From Paenibacillus lentus (GTDB lineage: Bacteria > Bacillota > Bacilli > Paenibacillales > Paenibacillaceae), in contig NZ_CP034248.1 of the NCBI RefSeq assembly GCF_003931855.1, forward strand, positions 620,001 through 684,000: a DNA stretch of 64,000 nt, read 5' to 3'. The translations under genes were made by a program, and so were the position numbers. Numbering within the stretch: the stretch's first letter is position 1; every line of letters starts with the position of its first letter. The notes under the pieces were generated by a model that worked only from the letters and a program-made list of their open reading frames with translations, ran no database searches and had not been told where the DNA came from. This document shows, in pieces, positions 28,006 to 35,076 of this stretch.

Positions 28006-28884
28006 TTACTCTTTCACAGCTCCCAATACGATCCCTTTGACAAAGAACCGCTGCAAATATGGATAAACTAGCAAGATAGGCAGCATCCCGATAAAGATCT
28101 GGGCTGCTTTTACCGTTCTATTCGATATATTTTCTAAATCCTCTGGACGTACCGCCACTTTACTAAAATCCTGCTGGACTATAATAGTCTGCAAAAACGT
28201 GGCTAATGGGTAATTTTTGTGATCTGTCATAAAGATCAGCCCGTCAAACCAATTGTTCCAATGTCCGACCATTGTAAATAAAGATAACGTAGCAATGGCA
28301 GGAAGTGACACAGGCAGATAAATACTGAACAGGGTTCGGAGGTGACCTGCACCGTCGATAAATGCAGCCTCCTCCAGTTCCTTAGGCACCCCGCGAAAAA
28401 AATTAAGCAAGAGAATCATATTCCAAACCGATACGGCCCCAGGGAGAATAAGAACCCAAAGCGTATTCATCATATTCAGCTTCTGGATCAAAATATAGAA
28501 CGGGATTAAACCTCCATTGAACAACATCGTAAAGACAAAGAACCAGGTGTAAATATTTCTGCGCTTAAACTTATGGCTTTCCTTAGATAGCGGGTATGCC
28601 GCAAGCGTAATGAGAGTCATACTGATAAGCGTCCCGAGTACCGTCCTTTGAACAGCTACCCATAAAGAACGCAGGAAATTCTCATTCGCCAAGGTCTTAG
28701 CATAAGCCTCAAATGTAAAGTTCACAGGAAACAAACCAACCAAATTGGCATTGGCAGCGGCTTTACCACTGAATGAAACAGCCAATATGTGTACCATCGG
28801 AATAATACAAAGTAGTGATATCAATATAAGGAATGTATAGTTAAAGAATGAGAATATTTTGTAGGATCTGGATTTATAGTACAT
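28006..28884 (-). CDS. LplC/YtcP-type ABC permease
   Basis: Permease of 292 residues with six membrane segments and the EAA loop (EEAAFIDGAGHLRTLF). The long N-terminal periplasmic stretch and the C-terminal GIVLGAVKE ending are typical of the LplC/YtcP group. It pairs with the permease encoded just upstream, 18 bp away. GGGAGG precedes the ATG. As elsewhere in the window, no ATPase is encoded nearby. Confidence 0.92.
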   Translation of the reverse strand: MYYKSRSYKIFSFFNYTFLILISLLCIIPMVHILAVSFSGKAAANANLVGLFPVNFTFEAYAKTLANENFLRSLWVAVQRTVLGTLISMTLITLAAYPLSKESHKFKRRNIYTWFFVFTMLFNGGLIPFYILIQKLNMMNTLWVLILPGAVSVWNMILLLNFFRGVPKELEEAAFIDGAGHLRTLFSIYLPVSLPAIATLSLFTMVGHWNNWFDGLIFMTDHKNYPLATFLQTIIVQQDFSKVAVRPEDLENISNRTVKAAQIFIGMLPILLVYPYLQRFFVKGIVLGAVKE

Positions 28885-28902
28885 GTCAGCGGTTCCTCCC
28901 TT

Positions 28903-29868
28903 CTAGAAAATGCGATAATTGGCCAGTTTGTACGCCAACCGGTATGCGATAATGATGAGTATGAAACCTACAACCGACTTGAACAAGCCAACCGCAGTGG
29001 AGAATCCGAAGTTGCCGTCAATAATACCCATCCGATAGACAAATGTATCAATAATGTCCCCTTTGTCATACACTAGCGCATTATACAAGTTAAATATTTG
29101 GTCGAAGCCAGCGTTGAGAATGTTGCCCAGCGACAGCGTACCAACCACGATCGTAATGGGAATCAGAGCCGGAATCGTAATGTACTTGACTTGCTCCCAG
29201 CGACTCGCTCCATCTACTTCTGCAGCTTCATACAAAGAGGGATTAATTGCAGCGAGCGAAGCAAGGAATACAATCGTCCCAAATCCAAATTCCTTCCACA
29301 CATCACTTAGTACAACGATAAAGCGGAACCAGTCACCGTCACCTAAGAAGAATATTGGCTCCAGACCGAACACAGCGCCCAAAAATTGATTGACAAGCCC
29401 TTCCGTGGCCAGCATATCTAGCAAGATCCCGCCCAAGATAACCCAAGACAGAAAATGCGGCAAATATACAAGTGTCTGCACCGTTTTCTTAAAGGTTGCT
29501 CGTCTAACCTCATTGAGTAGGAGCGCGAAAGTAAATGGGGCAATTAATCCTGTGACCATCTTTAGCCCGGCGATAATCAGCGTGTTCCAAATGACCTGCA
29601 CGTACTCTGGCGTGCTAAACAGGAAACGAAAGTACTCCAAACCGACCCAATTAGACTTTCCAAATCCAAGCCAAGGCTTGAAATCCTGGAAAGCGATCAC
29701 GAGACCAGCCATCGGAATATAGGAAAAAATCAGTACTAGAATGATTGCTGGCAGCAGCATTGCATCCAGCACCAGTGTTCTTCGCCATTTCGAGCTTCGC
29801 TCGGTACGTTGAGGCAGTTGTACGGCGGAATCAGCAAGAGCAGTTACAGGTTTCTTTTTGATCTTCAT
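28903..29868 (-). CDS. LplB/YteP-type ABC permease
   Basis: Permease of 321 residues, first gene of the importer operon. Membrane segments and the EAA loop (YEAAEVDGASRWEQVKYI) place it in the LplB/YteP group. A roughly 50-residue N-terminal stretch rich in Lys, Ser and Thr precedes the first segment. AAGGGAAG lies upstream of the ATG. A promoter for the operon must lie in the 29869-30000 region, but none could be assigned with confidence. Confidence 0.92.
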   Translation of the reverse strand: MKIKKKPVTALADSAVQLPQRTERSSKWRRTLVLDAMLLPAIILVLIFSYIPMAGLVIAFQDFKPWLGFGKSNWVGLEYFRFLFSTPEYVQVIWNTLIIAGLKMVTGLIAPFTFALLLNEVRRATFKKTVQTLVYLPHFLSWVILGGILLDMLATEGLVNQFLGAVFGLEPIFFLGDGDWFRFIVVLSDVWKEFGFGTIVFLASLAAINPSLYEAAEVDGASRWEQVKYITIPALIPITIVVGTLSLGNILNAGFDQIFNLYNALVYDKGDIIDTFVYRMGIIDGNFGFSTAVGLFKSVVGFILIIIAYRLAYKLANYRIF

Positions 29869-30073
29869 ATGCGTGCTTCCCTTCTATGAATATGACTCTA
29901 ACCCTTCTCTCCATTGGTATATTTTAAGTATAGGATGGGAGTGGTGGCGGTTACATGATAATTCGGGGACTCAGATAACAAATTATTAATATTACAAGTT
30001 CATAGAGACGCTTAAGCACAAATAAGACAAACAAAAGCCAGCGAAGGTTAATCCCAACGCCAGCTTCTTGCAC

Positions 30074-30115
30074 TGAAATGCATGCACCGAGCGGCTGTAC
30101 ACTAAATGCATTTCA
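30074..30115. repeat. Perfect 10-bp inverted repeat
   Basis: TGAAATGCAT (30074-30083) and ATGCATTTCA (30106-30115) with a 22-base spacer. It sits in the 660-bp gap between the importer operon and the ydj operon, just ahead of a larger imperfect inverted repeat. No coding frame is supported in the gap. Confidence 0.5.
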
Positions 30116-30146
30116 TGTATCCAGTTACTGATCTAACGAACATATT

Positions 30147-30290
30147 GAAGGAATAGATGGATTTTATGCAGCTAAAATCAAGGTTTCAGCCCATAATCGG
30201 CTATTTCCCCTTTTCTAAGGACATGAAATCCATTTAAATCTATTTTCCCTGCCCTGCGGCTGAAACTAACTACTATAAATCCATGTAAAT
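30147..30290. repeat. Imperfect long inverted repeat, possible MITE or structured RNA
   Basis: The two halves match when one is reverse-complemented: outer arms TAGATGGATTTTAT (30154-30167) with ATAAATCCATGTA (30275-30287), then inner arms GTTTCAGCC (30183-30191) with GGCTGAAAC (30258-30266). A third related stretch ATGAAATCCAT lies between them. The 145-bp size, lack of coding frame and nested symmetry fit a miniature inverted-repeat element or a folded noncoding RNA. Copy number in the genome cannot be seen here. Confidence 0.45.
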
Positions 30291-30408
30291 AAATTGAACT
30301 ATTAAAATGGACATAGGGCAAACTCGTACACACCCCTTTGGATCACTCTTGCTCAAACCAGTCACTAAGGCAACCATAAGCCCCTATTCCCGAGGCAGCT
30401 TTCTCTCT

Positions 30409-30462
30409 AAAAACGGGGCTGTCCAGCAGTCAGTTTCCACTGACTTTCTGGATAGCCCCGTC
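30409..30462 (-). terminator. Double-stem terminator after ydj operon; repeated element
   Basis: On the minus strand GGGGCTATCCAG…CTGGACAGCCCC with an inner GTCAGT/ACTGAC stem, then TTTTT. It ends the pspA-ydjGHI operon. It is nearly identical to the terminator at 8798-8851. Confidence 0.85.
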
Positions 30463-30530
30463 CGTTGAATTGAAATCAATTTTCTCCCTTATCTGCTTCT
30501 ACTTTCTTTTGCTCAGCTTATAAATTAATT

Positions 30531-31628
30531 TTAATTCAGCTTCTGGCCGCAATTCGGGCAAAAATTCGCCCCTTCGTTCTTCGTACCGCAGTTCGGGCAG
30601 AAGTTAGGACGCTTGCCTCCTTCAGGAGCAGATGGAACACCCGTGGTAGACTGCTGGCCTTGACTATGCGGCTGGTTGAAGTGTTGATTAGTCTGGTGAT
30701 GATGCTGATGTTGATTTGCTCCTGAGTTGGAGTTCTGACCTTGGTTCTGATGGTGCTGGTTCTGATTCTGCTGCTGACCCGGATTCATGTTTATGTTCTT
30801 CATCATTTCATTCGCCATGGTCATGCCCATCATCATGCCCGCCATGTCCGAGGCCATGCCGCCGCCCTGTACTTTGCCGGATGCAATGCCATCCGTCATG
30901 CTGACTTGTTGGTATTTCTGCAAGTTACCGATCATTTCATGAGACGCTGTCTTCGTAATCATCTCCTGAATTTCCTGAGGGTAATTGAAGCTCATCACCT
31001 GGAAGCCCGTAATCGTCATGCCATTGCCCAGCATCTCCATATCCAAATCCTCGCGAATTCCCCTCGCAATATCCACGGCGTTCGCCTGTAGATTGAACAT
31101 GTCCTTACCTTCCCGGCTGATCCATTTCATGAGCAGCTGATCCAGTACGGAAGTGATGCGGATCTTAACATCCTCAACCAAATAGCTGCCCTTCATCCCG
31201 GCGATATTATCGATCAACGTCACATAGTCATTGACTTTAAAGTTGAACGTACCGTTGGCGCGAATCGGCATGCCGCCCGGCAGCTGAGGCGTCGGAATCA
31301 AGATCGGGTTCTGCGTTCCCCATCTGACCGTAAATTCCTTTGTATTGACGAACAGTACCTCGACCCGCATACCGCTGTTGAAGCCAAATTTAAATCCTTT
31401 TAATGTGGATAGAAATGGAATGATCTCAGACTCAATGTTATAAGAGCCTTCATCCTCAAAAATCCCCTCGATCTTGCCATTGTTCACAAAAATTGCGTCC
31501 TGCCCCGCCTGAATGATCAGCTTACTGCCCTTCTTAATCTCCCGGTTGCTCCACTTCCAGAAGATCATATCATCTCTGAATTCTTCCCATTCTACGACGT
31601 TGGCAAATTGATTTCTAAAAAAACTCAT
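30531..31628 (-). CDS. ydjI: SPFH-domain protein with C-terminal zinc ribbon (YdjI type)
   Basis: A 365-residue protein with an N-terminal SPFH (stomatin/flotillin-like, 'virion core') domain of about 240 residues. A Met-rich segment and a Gln/Asn/His-rich low-complexity linker follow, and the protein ends in a double zinc ribbon (FCPNCGTKNEGANFCPNCG). It is the last gene of a four-gene operon in the order of Bacillus subtilis ydjF-ydjG-ydjH-ydjI. In that system the products support membrane recruitment of PspA under envelope stress. Function here is inferred from the conserved order. The His/Gln linker is long and probably disordered. Confidence 0.87.
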   Translation of the reverse strand: MSFFRNQFANVVEWEEFRDDMIFWKWSNREIKKGSKLIIQAGQDAIFVNNGKIEGIFEDEGSYNIESEIIPFLSTLKGFKFGFNSGMRVEVLFVNTKEFTVRWGTQNPILIPTPQLPGGMPIRANGTFNFKVNDYVTLIDNIAGMKGSYLVEDVKIRITSVLDQLLMKWISREGKDMFNLQANAVDIARGIREDLDMEMLGNGMTITGFQVMSFNYPQEIQEMITKTASHEMIGNLQKYQQVSMTDGIASGKVQGGGMASDMAGMMMGMTMANEMMKNINMNPGQQQNQNQHHQNQGQNSNSGANQHQHHHQTNQHFNQPHSQGQQSTTGVPSAPEGGKRPNFCPNCGTKNEGANFCPNCGQKLN

Positions 31629-31649
31629 GCTGCTTCCCCGTCCCTTCGA

Positions 31650-32471
31650 TTAAAATTTCCCTCTGCTGCCGCTATGCGAATGGCCGCCTCTGGTAATTCC
31701 GCCACCGCCACCGCCACCACCGCCACGCCCACCGGAGCTACCGCCCGTGTTTCGCTCAATCTTCCGTTTCGTTGTCGTCGTTCTAAGGTATCGATCCTGG
31801 TGATCCACTATTCCTGAAGTGCTGGCATCCTCATAGGTGCGCCGATTAATCGTAATACGACCGCCCGAGCGGTAAGCCATCGTACTGACGACAATACCGC
31901 CAAAGATTCCTGCTGCTGCCAGTTGAAACCAAATGTTAAACAGCGGGTTGTCCGGGTTCACTCCCGGCTTCAAGCCCATATATTTATGGGCCGTTTTAAT
32001 GTATTTTTCAAAAGCTCGCTTATAATCCCCACTGGATAAATCCGGTGCGAACTTGTTTCGTATTTTGTCGAGCCTGTCGTCATCCAGATATTTTTTTGCC
32101 TTTTGAAATCCGCCCACATATACATCCCGGTTCTTTATGTCCAGCATTAGAATTACCGCATTGCCATGGGGCTTATCATAACCGGGGGCCTCATTGTCGT
32201 AAAAATCCTGGGTCATTTCCTTAACGTCGATATTATTCGCGTTATTTGAAGTAATAATGATGATATCTGTCTCTCTCTTCGCCCCGTACTCATTCGCCAT
32301 CGCGTTCAACGCATCATATTCCTCCGCGCTGAGCAGGTTCGCTTCATCATGGATCAATGTTTTCATCGGTGCTGTCGCTACCGTCTGAATAGGCGCTGCG
32401 ACAGATACGACGAGAAAGATTAGAATGACCAGTATGGCCGGTATTGTCGGTGCTGCATCAATCTTTTTCAC
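31650..32471 (-). CDS. ydjH: TPM-domain membrane protein (YdjH type)
   Basis: A 273-residue protein: N-terminal membrane segment or signal, a TPM domain (about 35-175; IHDEANLLSAEEYDALN, ITSNNANNIDVKEMTQD), a second membrane segment (about 180-205), and a Gly/Ser/His-rich tail (GGGGGGGGG stretch). It starts with GTG overlapping the stop of the upstream gene by 4 bases (GTGA), showing tight coupling. Known homologues are part of the PspA-YdjG-YdjH membrane-stress module. The Gly-rich tail is unusual but common in TPM proteins. Confidence 0.87.
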   Translation of the reverse strand: MKKIDAAPTIPAILVILIFLVVSVAAPIQTVATAPMKTLIHDEANLLSAEEYDALNAMANEYGAKRETDIIIITSNNANNIDVKEMTQDFYDNEAPGYDKPHGNAVILMLDIKNRDVYVGGFQKAKKYLDDDRLDKIRNKFAPDLSSGDYKRAFEKYIKTAHKYMGLKPGVNPDNPLFNIWFQLAAAGIFGGIVVSTMAYRSGGRITINRRTYEDASTSGIVDHQDRYLRTTTTKRKIERNTGGSSGGRGGGGGGGGGITRGGHSHSGSRGKF

Positions 32472-33499
32472 AAAAATCCTCCCCCCATTATCCAGGAGAT
32501 CAGCTTCAAGATCAGAAGCGTTGCACCCGCTACGCCAGCGAACCAGGCCGTAATTTTCCCTTTACTGAGCGGAGGCTTGCCAACAACCTTGCCCGTCTGG
32601 CCGTTCATGGCAAATACGTATTCCTTTTGGTTGTAGTCATACTTCACCATCCACACCGGAATCAAGCAATAGTCCGCCTGCTTTAAGGTCGTATCAATAT
32701 CCTTATTGGTGAAGCTGACAGACGTATATCCAGACACCGCAGATGAAATCGAAGCTTCGATAAAACCTCTAATTTTCTCCTTGGCCCGCGGGAGCAGCTC
32801 CCGATCGTCGTAGCTGTATTTGTCCGCAATATAACCAGCGAGGTAGGGGCTCTTGAAGCCCTTCATCCGCTCATATGGAAAAGGCTCCAGCTTATCCATC
32901 AGTTCGTCATTCATCTTATGCGATGCATCGATCGGCAAATTAACGTAATTCAGGCGGAGCTTCCGGTATATCGCGAAATGTTGGGTTTCCGTATACTGAT
33001 AATCGCCCCGCGTATAGGTTCTTACTTTCGTCGCCTGGCCATGAACCTCAACCCGATTATGCAGTTCATACAGCCAGAAGGGAACATACACTCCCGTAAT
33101 TCCTTTGACGCGGTCCGCAGTCATAAACCCGCCGGGGGTAAGCAGGCCGTTCCTGCACCATTTTCGAAAGGTCTCCATCGCCTCTTCCTTGCTAATCAAA
33201 AAGGGGAGCACCTTCGCCGGGGCCAGCTCCCCAGTCAAACGGTCGCCAAGAACAACGGCCGATCCACAGAAGCTGCACAGCGTGGCGGTCGTTACCTCGT
33301 CGGCTGTAATAGCAGCCCCGCAGCTGTTACATTGATACCCCTTCCCTGTCTCCTCTGAAAATAACCGCTGCTCGAGAGGATCAGGGATTTGCTCAATATT
33401 GTCTTGTCTCCCGCAGCCTTGGCAGGTCAATGCTCCCGTTCTACCGTTAAAGACCATGCCGCTGCCGCAATTAGGACATTTGTAGTCGATTACCGGCAT
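32468..33499 (-). CDS. ydjG: Zinc-ribbon membrane protein (YdjG type)
   Basis: A 343-residue protein with two N-terminal zinc ribbons (YKCPNCGSGM … CQGCG, and YQCNSCGAAI … CSFCG), a middle beta-rich domain of about 200 residues, and a C-terminal membrane segment (TAWFAGVAGATLLILKLIS). The order with pspA, ydjH and ydjI matches Bacillus subtilis, where YdjG and YdjH bring PspA to the membrane. Starts 34 bp after the pspA stop codon. Confidence 0.87.
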   Translation of the reverse strand: MPVIDYKCPNCGSGMVFNGRTGALTCQGCGRQDNIEQIPDPLEQRLFSEETGKGYQCNSCGAAITADEVTTATLCSFCGSAVVLGDRLTGELAPAKVLPFLISKEEAMETFRKWCRNGLLTPGGFMTADRVKGITGVYVPFWLYELHNRVEVHGQATKVRTYTRGDYQYTETQHFAIYRKLRLNYVNLPIDASHKMNDELMDKLEPFPYERMKGFKSPYLAGYIADKYSYDDRELLPRAKEKIRGFIEASISSAVSGYTSVSFTNKDIDTTLKQADYCLIPVWMVKYDYNQKEYVFAMNGQTGKVVGKPPLSKGKITAWFAGVAGATLLILKLISWIMGGGFL

Positions 33500-33533
33500 T
33501 TACTCACCTCAGGTATAAAAAAGTAGCTTTTGA

Positions 33534-34337
33534 TCATGATTGCTTTTTGTTGATTCTTGCCTTGATAGTCGCTAGTTCAGCCTCTACGCTCGCAGAAGTG
33601 CTGTCATTAATGGGGGCGGCTGCATTTGGGCCAGCGCTGCTGCTTGTGTGCGCTCCTTCATCAGGGCTAGTACCTTGAACTGGACTCGTGTCTGAATTCG
33701 CACCGCTCTCCGCACTTGTTGCCTGTTCGTTATACACTGACCGTTCAGGTGCGTTAGAAGGATCGCTTGGGCTCACCCCTGTTGATTTCAGCTCCGCCAG
33801 GGCGATCGCCTCTTCTGCAGCAAGGTATGCCTTCTCCTCGAGCTCATCGAAGGAGTCCGCCGACGTGCTTCTGCCCGCCCCGAAGCCTTGCTGCAGCTTA
33901 GCGGCAGCAAGTTTTTCCTTCAGCTCAGAATGCCGGGCCTCCAGCTGTCCAATGTCGGACATCAGCTTCTCCTGCAGCTGCTTCATGCTTGCTACCTTAG
34001 AAGCAGCCAGCTCATGAGTCTTTTGCAGCTCGCTCAATTTCTCCGCCTGCTGCGCTTTCCGCTCTAGGAATTTTATAGCATCATCCTCGCGGCCCGCCTC
34101 TACCGTTTTCTCGGCATAACGCTGCAGCTTCTTAATCTCCGCCTCGCACTCGTTCCATGAGGCCTTCGCCCTTCGCTCATCTGCAAGCACAGCATTCATT
34201 TCCGCTTTAACCTGGCCCAGATCCCTGTGCAAGCTCCGCATATATTCATCCATGGCCTTCGCCGGATCCTCTGCCCGATCCATGAACGAATTCACATTGG
34301 CCCGCATAATATCTCTAAACCTCGACAAGATTCCCAT
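33534..34337 (-). CDS. pspA: PspA/IM30-family phage-shock protein
   Basis: A 267-residue PspA/Vipp1-type protein. The N-terminal helix (MGILSRFRDIMRANVNSFMD) binds membranes, and the long coiled-coil (about 25-165) forms the ESCRT-III-like polymers. After residue 180 a Ser/Thr/Ala/Pro-rich tail of about 60 residues follows, ending in a short helix (VEAELATIKARIN). The tail is longer than in E. coli PspA. The ATG at 34337 has AGGGAGG upstream; nine more codons are open but not used. First gene of the pspA-ydjGHI operon, so it likely responds to envelope stress. Confidence 0.9.
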   Translation of the reverse strand: MGILSRFRDIMRANVNSFMDRAEDPAKAMDEYMRSLHRDLGQVKAEMNAVLADERRAKASWNECEAEIKKLQRYAEKTVEAGREDDAIKFLERKAQQAEKLSELQKTHELAASKVASMKQLQEKLMSDIGQLEARHSELKEKLAAAKLQQGFGAGRSTSADSFDELEEKAYLAAEEAIALAELKSTGVSPSDPSNAPERSVYNEQATSAESGANSDTSPVQGTSPDEGAHTSSSAGPNAAAPINDSTSASVEAELATIKARINKKQS

Positions 34338-34494
34338 CGTTAGTCCTCCCTTCGAAAGTTGCATTACCTATTAATACATGAAATTCGACAAAAAGGTTTC
34401 ATTTCCGTAGAAAGTGTGGCGTAGACTCTAAATAAAAAGGACTGTAAGATGTATCAATTTATATACGAGTTTAAAGACTATTTTAAAACGAACA

Positions 34495-34522
34495 AATCCA
34501 CAACCTGGAGCGATTGTGGATT
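34495..34522 (-). terminator. Terminator after small membrane-protein gene
   Basis: AATCCACAA / TTGTGGATT perfect 9-base arms with a 10-base loop; on the minus strand it is followed by TGTTCGTTTT. It lies 46 bp after the small gene at 34569-34673 and supports a real transcript there. Confidence 0.65.
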
Positions 34523-34568
34523 AAGATGTTGTTGAGGTGGATAATTTCTAGCTTTTAACCTAAAGATT

Positions 34569-34673
34569 CTATTTTTTCATAATGTACTTCCAACAGGCAA
34601 CGATAAAGGAAATAATAGCTATACATGCTAAAAGTGATATAACTAGTAAGATATAGGTTGGTAGCATGCTCAT
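34569..34673 (-). CDS. Small single-span membrane protein, 34 aa
   Basis: A short open frame (MSMLPTYILLVISLLACI…) with one strongly hydrophobic segment and a basic end (KYIMKK). AAAGGAGG lies 14 bases upstream of the ATG, longer than ideal; an ATT six bases before the ATG would give a better spacing. A terminator follows on the same strand. No homologue is recognised; tiny membrane proteins of this size are often regulators or toxin-like peptides, but no such role is claimed. Confidence 0.45.
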   Translation of the reverse strand: MSMLPTYILLVISLLACIAIISFIVACWKYIMKK

Positions 34674-34840
34674 ATTAATTCGTCGTCCCTCCTTTAGAAA
34701 GCTCCTCTTAAATCAACTTTAGTGCAAATTAAAATCATTGTAAAACAACAAAGATTTTCCTCATATTTGATTAGTGTATGATATAGTCGCATAGCAAGGA
34801 GGTAAGATATGTAAAAAAACTACATTAGGAGATTATTTTT

Positions 34841-34990
34841 TTGAGGAAAATTCTTACTACTTTACTATCTACTATTCTTCTGCTCACTTTTTCGGTTCCA
34901 GCTTTTGCTTTAGAGAATATTTTCAAAGAACAAAGACCCCTCATTGCCAGAGAGGTCTTTGTTCTCTTTCTACTTAATCCCCGGTTTTAA
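34841..34990 (+). CDS. Short ORF: orphan signal peptide running into a terminator
   Basis: TTG start at 34841 with TAGGAGA 8 bases upstream. The first 23 residues form a clean signal peptide (MRKILTTLLSTILLLTFSVP, then AFA), but only about 26 residues follow, and they are encoded by the terminator hairpin itself. A nearby AAGGAGGTAAGATATG is followed at once by a stop codon. I read this as a secreted-protein gene whose middle was deleted, leaving signal and terminator, or as a very short secreted peptide. The first is more likely. Confidence 0.4.
   Translation: MRKILTTLLSTILLLTFSVPAFALENIFKEQRPLIAREVFVLFLLNPRF
34927..34965. terminator. Bidirectional hairpin terminator
   Basis: AGAACAAAGACC / GGTCTTTGTTCT arms (12 bases) around a loop, with CTTTC following on the plus strand. 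It can end the short plus-strand ORF and, on the minus strand, transcripts from the GH3 gene (stop at 35077). Confidence 0.75.
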
Positions 34991-35076
34991 AATTAAATTG
35001 ATTATTCATCTCCTGCTTTAGATATAAAGGTGATTCTTAAACCCTATGTCCCCTCGTTGTTGATTTGAGCAGCCTC

